The notes: generated by a model not told the origin, from the sequence alone. A DNA stretch of 64,000 nucleotides from an uncultured Lachnospiraceae bacterium (GCA_944380185.1 CALWGV010000028.1:38796-102795), one strand, 5' to 3'. Shown: positions 26,466 to 35,848, numbered from the stretch's first letter. Program-made: numbers and translations.

Positions 26466-27775
26466 CAGTCTCCCCCTTCCCGCCGATTTCTTTCCTGTTG
26501 GCTGCGCGCCTGGCGCCAGCCGGCAAAGGTCGCCGCGCCGAAGATCAGCATCTGCAGCAGCATGACAAGGCAGTAGGATACAGCCGCTCCCATCAGGCCG
26601 AAGCTGCGCACACTCCAATGGCTGATCAGCAGAGTAACCAAAGCAACTGCCCCGTAGGAGAACAAGATACCTCTCTGGCGGCGCATCACGGTCATGGCAT
26701 AGTAGAGAATGATTCCCGCGGCGTTGAAGCCTCCCCCCAGGATCAGCACCAGAAGCTGCGGCAGATAGCCTTCCAAATTATAGCCATAAATCAGAGAAAG
26801 AACAGGGATGCCAAGAAGAGCGCCGCCCGCCAAGGCCAGCGCCGTGAGAGCCGTCACTCCCAGCAAAAGTTTTCCCACCAGCAAGCCGAAAGAGGACAGC
26901 CGCCCCTCCACATAGTGGGCCGCCATGGTGGTGAGCACCGGTTTAAACACAAAGCCGCTGGCCAGATTGATCACCGACGTGGGCATAAAAATGCAGGCAT
27001 AGACATAGCGGATATCCTCCGACACCGCGTCCGCCCCCTGATAGACCGCATCCACCGCGTAATTGGAGGCATTGAAAATGTAGAGACAGAGGATTGAGCC
27101 GATAAAAAGGAAAATCGTGCTCTGGACCAGACGTCTGAGCCTCACCCAGTCAAAGGACAGAGACAGGCGGGCAAAAGCGCCGATTAACGTCACGTCAAAG
27201 ATGAGAACTCCCGCTGCAGCGGCTGCCACCATAACGCAGACAGAAAAGACTACATCGCGGGTCAGATAAAGGGCGACGCCGTAGGCCGTCACGGAAAGCA
27301 CCGTGCGAAAGGCCACTGATTTGCCGGCCAAATCCATCCGCCCGTTTTTCTGAAATTCTCCTTCAAAAACGTCAGCCGCTCCGTCCATCAGCTTGTACAG
27401 ACAGAGAAGAGCGAAGAGAGCGAATCTCTCCCCCTCCTCCCCGCTCACCGCCGGGTACAGAAAACCCAGGGCCGCCATGACCGCGCAGGTAATCACGCGC
27501 AGGCTCAAGTAGTCCTGGAAGCTGTACTCATTGTTCACATCCGTAACCTGAAAGGGCCGGATTTCAAAATAACCAACAGTCAAAAGAATCTGCCCTGTCT
27601 TGAAGGCAATATTAAAATCGGCCCCGGCCCCAGTCCCGGCGGCTCCTCTGGTCAGCCGGACCAGAAGAATCGTCGCCGCCGCATACAGGACGCTGCCGAT
27701 CATATTCCACAGAAAATTGTCTTTCGCGTGATCCCGGTCAGCACCCAGAATCCGCCGTCTCAGTTTCTCTACCAT
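26465..27775 (-). CDS. Wzx-type polysaccharide flippase (MOP family)
   Basis: The 436-residue protein has about twelve membrane segments and belongs to the oligosaccharide flippase group that moves undecaprenyl-linked repeat units outward. Family-like features are FLWNMIGSVLYAAATILLVR at the N-terminus, YFEIRPFQVTD and the FMPTSVINLASGFVFKPVLT stretch in the middle. The start taken is the ATG at 27773-27775. A TTG three codons earlier has no better ribosome site. It lies beside LicD and two GT2 genes. No Wzy polymerase is obvious in this operon, although the DUF2142 proteins could fill a related role. Confidence 0.87.
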   Translation of the reverse strand: MVEKLRRRILGADRDHAKDNFLWNMIGSVLYAAATILLVRLTRGAAGTGAGADFNIAFKTGQILLTVGYFEIRPFQVTDVNNEYSFQDYLSLRVITCAVMAALGFLYPAVSGEEGERFALFALLCLYKLMDGAADVFEGEFQKNGRMDLAGKSVAFRTVLSVTAYGVALYLTRDVVFSVCVMVAAAAAGVLIFDVTLIGAFARLSLSFDWVRLRRLVQSTIFLFIGSILCLYIFNASNYAVDAVYQGADAVSEDIRYVYACIFMPTSVINLASGFVFKPVLTTMAAHYVEGRLSSFGLLVGKLLLGVTALTALALAGGALLGIPVLSLIYGYNLEGYLPQLLVLILGGGFNAAGIILYYAMTVMRRQRGILFSYGAVALVTLLISHWSVRSFGLMGAAVSYCLVMLLQMLIFGAATFAGWRQARSQQERNRREGGD

Positions 27776-28619
27776 AAATTCCAAAATCCAATTCGTACGG
27801 CAAATGATTCCTGCGCTTCTCCACCGGAGGAAGCGTCATATAGTCCGGATACATCTGTGCCAGCATTTTCTCCACGTGATTGGGAAAATTGACCTTGATA
27901 TCCTCGAAATCCAGCTGTCGGATCGGATAGAGATCCGACAGTGCAATGGTATTCCAGAAACGGTCCGTATCGCACAGATAACTGATCCGGCTGGTCTTTC
28001 TGTCATTATACCGGGTCATTGCCTCCTTGCACCTGAGATAAATCTTGCGGCGGGAAAAGCCAAAAAGCCCCAGGAAAAAATTAATGACCACACAGACCGC
28101 CGTCACCAGAGATGCTTTTATCCCCTTGAAGCGCAGCATAGGTCTGGGCAGACAGCGCAGAATCAGCACCTTGCTCCAAAACCAGGCATCCCAAGCCTGA
28201 CGGCGATACTCCTTTTCGTCGTCGGACACATTGTCAAAAGGATAGATATCCAGGAAAATCCCCATCTCGCAGGGCACATCTTTGAGGGGCATCTCCTTGA
28301 ATTTGGTCCCTTTGAGCATCAGTCTGGTGGTGGTAAGGGGATAGCGATCGTCCGTCTCCGCGTTTAATATCGCATATTTGTCCGGGAACTCCGCCTGGGC
28401 AGCCTGCAAAAATTTCTCAAAATCCGGTCTGGGCAGACATACGTCTATATCATCATCCCAGGGGATAAAGCCGCGATGCCGTATAGCCCCGATCGCCGTC
28501 CCGGCAAAGGAAAACCAGGTCAGCTCATATTTATCACAGATATAAATAAAATCCTTCAGAATGCCCAGCTCCAGCTGCTGCAGCCGCCTAAGCGTGGCAT
28601 CGTCGTACTCTCTTGCCAT
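27738..28619 (-). CDS. LicD-family phosphotransferase
   Basis: The protein of 293 residues belongs to the LicD family, which transfers a phospho-amino-alcohol such as phosphocholine from a CDP-activated donor to a sugar. The family core is visible as ELTWFSFAGTAIGAIRHRGF followed by IPWDDDIDVCLPRPDFEKFL, with the metal-binding acidic cluster WDDDID. The C-terminal part (MYPDYMTLPPVEKRRNH) is also typical. The next genes encode a GT2 and a nucleotidyltransferase-aminotransferase fusion that could supply the donor. Start has GGGAG nine bases upstream. The group transferred could be choline, ethanolamine or aminoethylphosphonate. Confidence 0.92.
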   Translation of the reverse strand: MAREYDDATLRRLQQLELGILKDFIYICDKYELTWFSFAGTAIGAIRHRGFIPWDDDIDVCLPRPDFEKFLQAAQAEFPDKYAILNAETDDRYPLTTTRLMLKGTKFKEMPLKDVPCEMGIFLDIYPFDNVSDDEKEYRRQAWDAWFWSKVLILRCLPRPMLRFKGIKASLVTAVCVVINFFLGLFGFSRRKIYLRCKEAMTRYNDRKTSRISYLCDTDRFWNTIALSDLYPIRQLDFEDIKVNFPNHVEKMLAQMYPDYMTLPPVEKRRNHLPYELDFGIYGRETETADSGC

Positions 28620-28658
28620 GTCGTTACTCCCAGCTTTTCACTTGCCCGGCGACGGACA

Positions 28659-29792
28659 TTATTTGTGGCGGATATTCAAAATACCGATGAAAAAGCCGCC
28701 GAAAATCATCTGTACCCCCACCGCCATAGCCGTCAGGGCCGGTATGGTCAGACGCATGATCTGCTGCGGGTCCAGAGCGCCAAAGGAATTCTCTCCCCAG
28801 ACCACCAGAGCCACCACCGTAGCGATAATACCGATAATGAGCAGGATAACGCCGCCCAAAATTACGCGGTCCTCCGTAATTTTGTCCACGGTCTTGGTGT
28901 CCACCGGGATAAAACCGGAATTCTTCGCATAAGTTTTGGTAAATACGGCAAACTGTATCGTGCTGGCGCCAATGATGGTAAACGCCGAGCCGTAGAGCAT
29001 GGTGTGAATATCCAGCGTGACGCTGCCGATGGACACCGGGCCAAACATCAGACCCACCATCAGGATCAAACCCAGGGCCACAAAAAAGATACCCGGATAG
29101 AGGAAAAGCCAGTTGGGGCTGTGCATCAGCAAAAATTTCAGGTGACGCCACCCATCTCGGAAGCTGCGCAGATGGGGCGCATGGGTCCGGCCGTCCTTTT
29201 TCAGCGTAGTCGGCACTTCCGTGATTTTCAGTTTATAGAGCGTCGCCTTCACCACCATCTCGCTGGCGTATTCCATGCCGGTAGTCTGCAGTCCCAGTTT
29301 CAGGATAGACTCCCGCTTATATCCCCGCAGACCGCAGTGAAAATCACCGATGTTGCTGGGGTAAAACAACCTGCCGATAAAAGACAGAACCGGATTGCCC
29401 AGATAACGGTGCAGAGGCGGCATAGCCCCCGGCTCGATCCCGCCTTTGAAACGGTTGCCCATAACCAGGTCATAGCCCTCCCGCAGCTTTTCCATAAAAG
29501 GATCCAGATGCAGAAAATCGTAGCTGTCATCGGCATCGCCCATAATCACATATTTGCCCTGGGCCGCATTGCAGCCGCCGATCAGCGCAGCCCCGTACCC
29601 CCGTTCCGGCACCTCCACTACCCTTGCGCCGCATCGCAGGGCAATCTCTCGGGAACCGTCCGTGCTTCCATTGTCGGCGATCAGAATCTCTCCGTCTATC
29701 CCGCTTTTGTCCAGGTATGTTCTGGCTTTGCGGATACAGGTCTCCAGAGTCTCCGCCTCATTGAGGCAGGGCATCAGTATCGTCAGTTCCAT
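28659..29792 (-). CDS. DPM1/GtrB-like GT2 with C-terminal membrane helices
   Basis: The 377-residue protein has a GT2 domain (ELTILMPCLNEAETLETCIR, then DNGSTDGSREIA and MGDADDSYDF) followed by four membrane helices from about residue 225. The PNWLFLYPGIFFVALGLILM segment marks the first of these. This arrangement is seen in enzymes that make polyprenyl-phosphate sugars. It lies between LicD and the nucleotidyltransferase fusion, so it may supply a lipid-linked sugar for the same decoration. The GGGGG-GAAAG-CCCCC hairpin just downstream (about 29829-29843) may dampen readthrough. The sugar is unknown. Confidence 0.88.
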   Translation of the reverse strand: MELTILMPCLNEAETLETCIRKARTYLDKSGIDGEILIADNGSTDGSREIALRCGARVVEVPERGYGAALIGGCNAAQGKYVIMGDADDSYDFLHLDPFMEKLREGYDLVMGNRFKGGIEPGAMPPLHRYLGNPVLSFIGRLFYPSNIGDFHCGLRGYKRESILKLGLQTTGMEYASEMVVKATLYKLKITEVPTTLKKDGRTHAPHLRSFRDGWRHLKFLLMHSPNWLFLYPGIFFVALGLILMVGLMFGPVSIGSVTLDIHTMLYGSAFTIIGASTIQFAVFTKTYAKNSGFIPVDTKTVDKITEDRVILGGVILLIIGIIATVVALVVWGENSFGALDPQQIMRLTIPALTAMAVGVQMIFGGFFIGILNIRHK

Positions 29793-29869
29793 TGTGTCCC
29801 GTTTCCTCTCGTCCTAAAATATCCGGGGGCTTTCCCCCCTGTCCGCTGCTTTCTCTGTCCGCTTCTTAG

Positions 29870-31681
29870 TCAGCATGATAAGAGTTCTCGCAGAGCACTG
29901 AGCAGCCTTTCATTTTCCTCCGGCCGGCGCACGGCCAGACGGATAAACTCTCCGTCCAGTCCCTTCTTGCCGGACAAATCCTTGATCAGAATCTTGTACT
30001 TTTCCAGCAGAGCTATTGTCAGCTCCGTGGCCGTCATGGAGCCGGTCAGGCGGCACATGATATAATTGGCCTGGCTGGGATAAACCTCCAACCCGTCCAC
30101 GGCCCGCAGCCCCTCGGCGAAATCCGCCCTCACTCTGCGAAAACGCGCAAGGCCGGCCTCATAATCCGAGCGGTATTTCTCCGCAATCTGCATATAAAAT
30201 TCGCCGAAAGAATTGATATTCCAAATCGCCACTGATTTTTTGACCGCGCCGATGAGGCTGCGGTCTCCTCCGGCCACCACGCCCAGACGCAGCCCGGGTA
30301 CGCCAAAGGACTTGGAGATGCTCTTGACCACCAGCAGCTGCGGATAGTCCTGCAGGACCTGACGGTCGAGAAGACTCCCCTCCTCACAGTCGCAAAAATC
30401 CACAAAGGACTCATCCACAATCAGGCGAATTCCCTTTTGGGCAGCCCACTTTGCCAGGGCCAGCACATCTGCTCTGGGAATATAGTTGCCGGTGGGATTG
30501 TCGGGATTGATCAAGGTCAGCACGGCGATGTCTTTGTCCGCAAAATGATCCATCAGATCCTTCGCCGAATAAGCGTATCCTCGGGAAGCCTCCGGGCAGT
30601 AAGCGCAGATCTCTCCGGGCTTGCGGTTAGGATACTCCTCAAAGGTGGGAAGCACTGTTCCCAGGCGCCCCGGCAAAAGCTCCATCAGCGCCTTGATCAG
30701 CTCCGCCGCTCCATTGCCCACGGCGATCTGTTCTTTCTTTACCCCGAAATATTTGGCCGCCAGAAGACTGTTGACCTCCATTCCCGAGGGATAGTTGGTC
30801 AGCAGCACCTCAAAGTTATTCTTCATCTCGGCCACCAGCTTGGGGCCGGGATAAAAAGGGTTAACCAGATAACAATAATCCAGAAGTCCCGGATAACGCC
30901 AGTATCCGCCATATCGTCTGGCAAAACGTCTGAGCTTGTCCTCGCCTGTGGCAAAGATCGATTCGGCGATATCCAGATCCTGTATATCGTCGATCTCGTA
31001 CCAGCTCTCTCCCTCCAGCCGGGCAGCCTTGATTACCGGCCGGTCCAGATAGGCAATGACCTTTAAGACCTGCTCATAGTATTCATTGTGTCCCAGCGCA
31101 CGGCAGTATGCCTCCAGAAAGGGTACATAATAGCTGCAGGAGAAATCACGGCCGAATTTGTAAATATTGACCGTCTTATAATAGGAATCCGTCCTGGTAA
31201 AGTCAAAATCCTTTTTGCCGATGAACCCGGTGATGTTGTCCTCATCGTCCAAAGTCACCACCGTTCCATCCATCCAGCTTTCGTAGCGGGCCACCAGGGC
31301 CAGGCTGGGATAAGGGTTGTCCAGCAGACGGCGAAGCACCGCCTCCTCAAAAATCAGATCGGATTCCAGAAGCAGAGTGTCATCCTCCAGCAGATAATTT
31401 CTGGCCAGATACAGAGAATAGATATTGTTGGTCTTGTCATAGATGGGATTTTCCACATACACGATAGGCGTGCGGATATCCAGACTGTCCACATATTCCC
31501 GCAGTCTCTGGCCCTCATATCCCACCACCAAAACGATGCGACCCAGGGAAAGCTTATCCAGAGCCCACAGAGCGCGCTCGATCAGCGTCACGCCATTTAC
31601 CTTTACCATGCATTTGGTGGCGTCCTTTGTCAGCTCCTTCAGCCGCTTTCCCATGCCTGCCGCAAGTATGATTGCCTGCAT
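29870..31681 (-). CDS. nucleotidyltransferase-aminotransferase fusion (LicC/PntC-like)
   Basis: The 603-residue protein joins two enzymes. Residues 1-240 form a nucleotidyltransferase with LAAGMGKRLKELTKDATKCM, a KTNNIYSLYLARNYL block as in LicC/PntC proteins, and the ESDLIFEE metal site. Residues 260-603 form a fold-type I PLP aminotransferase like HisC/CobD, with NPDNPTGN at 392-399, VDESF at 422-426 and SISKSFG with the PLP lysine at 457. The pair could make and then activate an amino-alcohol phosphate or aminoethylphosphonate with CTP for LicD. No phosphonate mutase is in the window, so the substrate is open. The ATG overlaps the HPr stop (TAATG). Confidence 0.88.
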   Translation of the reverse strand: MQAIILAAGMGKRLKELTKDATKCMVKVNGVTLIERALWALDKLSLGRIVLVVGYEGQRLREYVDSLDIRTPIVYVENPIYDKTNNIYSLYLARNYLLEDDTLLLESDLIFEEAVLRRLLDNPYPSLALVARYESWMDGTVVTLDDEDNITGFIGKKDFDFTRTDSYYKTVNIYKFGRDFSCSYYVPFLEAYCRALGHNEYYEQVLKVIAYLDRPVIKAARLEGESWYEIDDIQDLDIAESIFATGEDKLRRFARRYGGYWRYPGLLDYCYLVNPFYPGPKLVAEMKNNFEVLLTNYPSGMEVNSLLAAKYFGVKKEQIAVGNGAAELIKALMELLPGRLGTVLPTFEEYPNRKPGEICAYCPEASRGYAYSAKDLMDHFADKDIAVLTLINPDNPTGNYIPRADVLALAKWAAQKGIRLIVDESFVDFCDCEEGSLLDRQVLQDYPQLLVVKSISKSFGVPGLRLGVVAGGDRSLIGAVKKSVAIWNINSFGEFYMQIAEKYRSDYEAGLARFRRVRADFAEGLRAVDGLEVYPSQANYIMCRLTGSMTATELTIALLEKYKILIKDLSGKKGLDGEFIRLAVRRPEENERLLSALRELLSC

Positions 31682-31956
31682 TACTTCTCGTCCTTTTCTC
31701 CGAAATTATTTTTCACCACCCGGACCATAGCTGCCAGAGCTTCCTCCTCGTCCGGTCCTTCACAGATAAACTCAATCTCATCGCCGGATTTAACACAGGC
31801 CGCCAGCACACTGAGCACACTCTTGGCATTGACCGTGGTGGTGCGAAACTGAAACATCACCGATGATTTGTACTTGATGGCTTCATTGCACAGAGTCCCC
31901 GCGGGTTTTAAATGCAGCCCCGTACGATTGGTTACCGTTACTTTTTCTTTTACCAT
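31681..31956 (-). CDS. HPr-family phosphocarrier protein
   Basis: The protein of 91 residues is an HPr-like phosphocarrier. With the ATG at 31954-31956 (AAGGAAGG upstream) the active histidine falls at position 15 in NRTGLHLKPAG and the regulatory serine at position 46 in VNAKSVLSVLAA, exactly as in HPr. Position 17 is Lys instead of the usual Arg. Crh-type homologues lack His15, so this is more like true HPr. No PTS genes are near. It lies between cdaR and a glycan gene, and its stop overlaps the next start (TAATG). A regulatory role is possible, but a housekeeping ptsH cannot be excluded. A hairpin (GAAGGC/GCCTTC) lies before its ribosome site. Confidence 0.85.
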   Translation of the reverse strand: MVKEKVTVTNRTGLHLKPAGTLCNEAIKYKSSVMFQFRTTTVNAKSVLSVLAACVKSGDEIEFICEGPDEEEALAAMVRVVKNNFGEKDEK

Positions 31957-32089
31957 AATGAATCCTTCCTTTCCCCCAGAAGGCTTGACGCCTTCCTTGC
32001 CTTTTTCTATTGTCATCGGATGTCTTGCTTTTTAAGCGCAATCATCCGGAAGCAAACCATGCCGCATTTCTTTTGCGAAAGATCCTGAT

Positions 32090-33496
32090 TCAGCGGCCGG
32101 CAGAGCTCGCCTGAGTGCTGCCCGAAGTTTCCTCCTGCGTCCCCCTTGTACTTTCGCGGGTACTCTCCTGCGTCTGTCTCGTCGTCTCCTCCTCCGTCTC
32201 ATCTTCATCGGCGGAAGTCGCAGCCGTCTGCGTTTCTTCAATTCTCTCCTTGGTCACCGTCACATCTCCCACATCGATCAGGGTAAATCCAGTGCCCACC
32301 GTCACACTCACCGGCACGGTGGAAGTGCCCTCCTCCAGATCTGCCACGGAAATCCGCGCATCCAGCATATCGTCTGTCAGCGCATTCAAATCCTCCTCCA
32401 GACCCTCAATGGAAACGGAAGCACTGCTCCTTATCGTATAACTGTAGCCCTCCTCTGCATCCTCGATGCGGATCTGCTCCGGCAGGATCTGTCTGATCTG
32501 CGTCACCAAAGGCTCCACCACCAGAGTAACCGTCACAACACTGTTGCCCTCCACGGTTACTCCCTCGGGCACATACTGCGCAGTGTCAATTTCTACCACT
32601 ACATTTTCATCTGCTCCATCGATGGAGAGCAGGTCCGACGGGATTTCGATGGCGTCAATATCCGCCAGCACGGCCCTCAGCCCGGCGATATTGACCGTCT
32701 GATTGGCCCCCTCGATCTCCGTAAACCGGTAGCCCTCGGCGACTTCTCCCTGCGGCGTGCCAAAAGCAAGTCTTACCTCCTTTGTCTTCAGCAGAGGAAT
32801 CGTATAGTCAATCTGGCTGGCGCTGACAGAGAATTCATAGTCCTCCAGATTTTCCGACGCCAGATCTAACTCCTGTCCGGAAACATCATAATATTTGAGG
32901 TCGGCCGTCCCTGTTGTCTCGCTGTTAAAGCCCTCCACATTGACCTCTATGCCGACGGAACGAATCCGCTCCATCACCGATGCCGGGGCAGTGATCTGAA
33001 CCGTTCGGGGACTGAGCTGCACATCCCCGATAATATAGCTTTCCTCCGGATCACCGGAAGTGATAAACTGTACGGAATAGTTTCTGTCGATGATGTCCTC
33101 CAAAGTGACCTGCACCGTGGTCGTCCGCCAGCTGATCGTGGACTCGTCTATGGTGTAGGTGCCGGGGTTTTTCCACTCCACATCGATTTCTACCGCTCCA
33201 TAGGGTCCCATCTTGGCCAGGTCCACGACAATCACAAAGTCATCGCCCCTGACCTTATTGGCATCCATCTTGCGCACCTGAACCGAAACGCTGATCCCGC
33301 GGTCCTCCAGTTCCTCCACCGTAAAGGTTTTGCCGCTGTCGATGACCACATCTTCATTGCGGTACTCCACATTGCGGACCGTAACCGTCCTGGTCTCAAT
33401 AGGGTCGTTCTCGTTGATCACGATCAGCCACATGGAGATGGCCAGACAGACGGAAATCAGCTTTAAAACCCAGTTATTGGTCAGCTTTTTCCTCAT
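32090..33496 (-). CDS. cdaR: CdaR, regulator of diadenylate cyclase (YbbR repeats)
   Basis: The 468-residue protein begins with a short cytosolic part and one membrane helix (LKLISVCLAISMWLIVI, about residues 11-28). Several beta-rich YbbR repeats follow outside the membrane, with patterns like RTVQITAPASVMERIRSVGI that recur. The tail after about residue 415 is rich in Thr, Glu and Ser and is probably disordered. CdaR binds CdaA and modulates c-di-AMP synthesis. Its start lies inside the cdaA gene (23-base overlap), the order seen in Firmicutes. The glmM gene that often follows is absent here, replaced by the HPr gene. Confidence 0.93.
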   Translation of the reverse strand: MRKKLTNNWVLKLISVCLAISMWLIVINENDPIETRTVTVRNVEYRNEDVVIDSGKTFTVEELEDRGISVSVQVRKMDANKVRGDDFVIVVDLAKMGPYGAVEIDVEWKNPGTYTIDESTISWRTTTVQVTLEDIIDRNYSVQFITSGDPEESYIIGDVQLSPRTVQITAPASVMERIRSVGIEVNVEGFNSETTGTADLKYYDVSGQELDLASENLEDYEFSVSASQIDYTIPLLKTKEVRLAFGTPQGEVAEGYRFTEIEGANQTVNIAGLRAVLADIDAIEIPSDLLSIDGADENVVVEIDTAQYVPEGVTVEGNSVVTVTLVVEPLVTQIRQILPEQIRIEDAEEGYSYTIRSSASVSIEGLEEDLNALTDDMLDARISVADLEEGTSTVPVSVTVGTGFTLIDVGDVTVTKERIEETQTAATSADEDETEEETTRQTQESTRESTRGTQEETSGSTQASSAGR

Positions 33497-34358
33497 TCTT
33501 CTGCAGTCCTTTCAACAGTTTATAGCCCAGACCACGATTGGTCTCGTCATCTTTTTTCAGTTTCATCAGCTCCGCCTTTAATTGTTCGCTGGTAATCGCC
33601 CGCATCAGATGTCCCTTTTGTACCAGAGACACGGCCCCCGTCTCCTCGGACACGATGATGGTGACGCTGTCTGTCACCTCGCTGATTCCCAGTCCGGCCC
33701 GATGCCTGGTGCCCAGCTCCTTGCTGATCTCCATATTGTCGGACAGCGGCAGATAACAAGTGGCCGCCGTTACCCGGTTGCCTCGGATAATCACTGCACC
33801 GTCATGAAGGGGAGTATTTTTTTCAAATATATTAAGAAGAAGCTGACTGGTCACGATTCCATCCACCTGGATGCCCGTGCGCTCATACTCGCCCAGTGGA
33901 GTGTCCTGCTCGATAACAATCAGAGCTCCCGTCTTGGCCTTGCCCATTTCAAAGCTTGCCTTCACCAGCTCGTTGACCGTCTTGTCGCTGAATTTATCAT
34001 CTCCCTGCTTGCGGTTCTCCGAACTGAGCAGAGGGATCATCCTCTTTCTGCCCAGCTCTTCCAGAGAGCGGCGCAGCTCCGGCTGGAAGATAATGACCAG
34101 TCCCACCAGACCTACGCTCAGCAGATTCTGAACCAGCCACATAATCGTATTCATCTCCAGCGCATTGGCAATAAGAATAAACACAATAAGCACCAGAGCG
34201 CCCTTCATCAGACCCCAGGCCCTGGTGTTCTTGATCCAGCGCAGAATCCGGTAAAACAGCCAGGACAGAATGATAATCTCCAGCACATCGGCAAATCGGA
34301 TACTGGGCAGGTTCGTCAGTCTCAGATATCGGTCAAAAAAATCGGTTAACACATCCAT
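33474..34358 (-). CDS. cdaA: diadenylate cyclase CdaA (DisA_N domain)
   Basis: The 294-residue membrane enzyme joins two ATP molecules to cyclic di-AMP. Three membrane helices come first (within about residues 20-90). The DisA_N domain follows, with the signature PLHDGAVIIRGNRVTAATC (DGA motif) and GTRHRAGLGISEV (RHR motif). The sequence then runs EVTDSVTIIVSEETGAVSLV. A good GGAGG ribosome site precedes the ATG. It is cotranscribed with cdaR downstream and two membrane protein genes upstream. Cyclic di-AMP controls potassium, osmotic and cell-wall state, so the glycan genes downstream may fall under the same promoter. Confidence 0.95.
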   Translation of the reverse strand: MDVLTDFFDRYLRLTNLPSIRFADVLEIIILSWLFYRILRWIKNTRAWGLMKGALVLIVFILIANALEMNTIMWLVQNLLSVGLVGLVIIFQPELRRSLEELGRKRMIPLLSSENRKQGDDKFSDKTVNELVKASFEMGKAKTGALIVIEQDTPLGEYERTGIQVDGIVTSQLLLNIFEKNTPLHDGAVIIRGNRVTAATCYLPLSDNMEISKELGTRHRAGLGISEVTDSVTIIVSEETGAVSLVQKGHLMRAITSEQLKAELMKLKKDDETNRGLGYKLLKGLQKNEEKADQ

Positions 34359-34375
34359 GGTGTGCCGCCTCCAAA

Positions 34376-35398
34376 TTACTTTTCATCAGTCTCATTCATC
34401 AGCTCGCGGACATCCTCGCCCAGGTCTACCGTTTCTGACAAGCCCTGTTCCCGTCCTTTGCTGTTGACCGCAAAACGTTTTACCTCCCTCTGCGGAGGCG
34501 TCACCGTCAGTTTGGGCACGGCCTTCACATAATAGTAATAGTCGTCATCCTCAAACTGGACGTACTCTGTACGGTTATAGTCCACAGAAAACAGGAAGAA
34601 TTCCAGTGCCAGCGACAAAAGCACGGAGATAAGAATATCGATCACCATTTGCACCACAGGGAAGTTTGTGCGGGAAACCTGGAGAATCGTCATTCCCGCC
34701 AGAATAATGGCAAGCTCCGTGATTGCACCCACGCCCACGGCAATTTTCCAGCTGTGCGGCACGGAAAGACGGCGAATAACGTAGACCAAAACGATAGTTA
34801 CCGCAAAAGCCATGATCATAATCCAGGCGGCACGATTGGCCACCGTCTGATCCACCATCAGCTGAAATCTGGTCAGCATGCTGCTGGTCTCCGTCTCTGT
34901 CAGTGCCGTGGCATTTTGTTTGACTGCGGTAATCATATAGAAAATCAAAGTGCCGAAACCGGCAGGCACTGCCGAAAGCGCCGTGGCTGACAGTCCCAGG
35001 ACCAAGGGCACCAGGTAAGGCATTCTGAGCCAAAACAGAAGCGGCACCAGCACCAGAATAATGCTGTCTCCCGGCTTAAAGACATAATAGGCAAAAAACA
35101 TTATGCCAAAGAGAATAAAACAGACCAGGAAGGCTTCCAGAGAGAGCGCATATATATGCCCCAGCATAAAAATGGCGGAAAACAGTACCACCGACCCCAG
35201 GGGGAGCAGCGAGCATAAAAGGGATACCACCAGAATCACGGCCAGGCTGTTGAATCTGGTCATATAACCCAGATTGGTCCTCAGCATCCACAGCGACAAA
35301 AAAGCCACTAAAAATTTTATCACCGGATTTATATATATGTCGTACTTCGCATAGAATTCCTTCAGCTTTTCTTTAAAAAGCAGCAATTTCATTATCAT
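34376..35398 (-). CDS. conserved multi-pass membrane protein of unknown function
   Basis: I do not recognise this 340-residue protein. It has about eight membrane segments, including MRTNLGYMTRF-like N-terminal residues, FGIMFFAYYVFKPGDSIILV and VLVPLLFWLRMPYLVPLVLG, and a charged cytosolic tail (KRFAVNSKGREQGLSETVDL). It lies second in the operon that leads into cdaA, with an ATGA overlap to the upstream gene and AAGGAG eight bases before the start. The position next to cdaA suggests a link to envelope or osmotic regulation, but this is only context. No enzymatic motif was found. Confidence 0.8.
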   Translation of the reverse strand: MIMKLLLFKEKLKEFYAKYDIYINPVIKFLVAFLSLWMLRTNLGYMTRFNSLAVILVVSLLCSLLPLGSVVLFSAIFMLGHIYALSLEAFLVCFILFGIMFFAYYVFKPGDSIILVLVPLLFWLRMPYLVPLVLGLSATALSAVPAGFGTLIFYMITAVKQNATALTETETSSMLTRFQLMVDQTVANRAAWIMIMAFAVTIVLVYVIRRLSVPHSWKIAVGVGAITELAIILAGMTILQVSRTNFPVVQMVIDILISVLLSLALEFFLFSVDYNRTEYVQFEDDDYYYYVKAVPKLTVTPPQREVKRFAVNSKGREQGLSETVDLGEDVRELMNETDEK

Positions 35399-35808
35399 AA
35401 TGAGCGCTCCTTCTGTCTATCTTCTTCCTGATATACTTTCAATAATCTTCTCAGACTGCTGCGGTATCCCTTGAGCTTTCCCTGCGCCCGCGAATAACGG
35501 ACGGCATGGACAGCCGCTGAAACAGCCAAAAAGGCGACCAGGGCCGCCGCATACCACAGAAGGATGGTTCTTCCGATTCCGATCAGTTGCTCTATGCTTT
35601 TCTGCGTCATCAGCTCTTCGGAAAAATACAGGCCCCACATGCAGACCCCCAGTCCAAATGCAAATGTCAGAGAAATAGCTGATTTCAGCATGCCGAAGCC
35701 AATGTAGTCCGTTTTAAAAAATTGACTGATATACAGGGCGCCTCTCTCCTCGTGTTTTTCAAAAACAGCCGCCCTAGTCATAATCTTTACTTTATTTGTG
35801 CGAATCAT
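35395..35808 (-). CDS. small membrane protein of unknown function
   Basis: The 137-residue protein has two membrane segments (about residues 40-60 and 80-102) between a charged start and a basic tail (KGYRSSLRRLLKVYQEEDRQ). I do not recognise a family. It is the first gene after the promoter at 36119-36124 and its ATGA overlaps the next gene. The two may work as a pair. AAGGAG seven bases upstream supports the start. Confidence 0.75.
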   Translation of the reverse strand: MIRTNKVKIMTRAAVFEKHEERGALYISQFFKTDYIGFGMLKSAISLTFAFGLGVCMWGLYFSEELMTQKSIEQLIGIGRTILLWYAAALVAFLAVSAAVHAVRYSRAQGKLKGYRSSLRRLLKVYQEEDRQKERSL

Positions 35809-35848
35809 TCAAAATCTCCTTATCACGTCGCTCACGGGCTTTCGCAGC

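Noticed and set aside
28476-30065. A 529-codon open frame on the plus strand
   Set aside because: It runs antisense across the ends of the LicD and GT2 genes and crosses gene borders without a ribosome site.
31681-31956. Crh instead of HPr
   Set aside because: Crh-type proteins lack the active histidine. Here His15 is present with Ser46.
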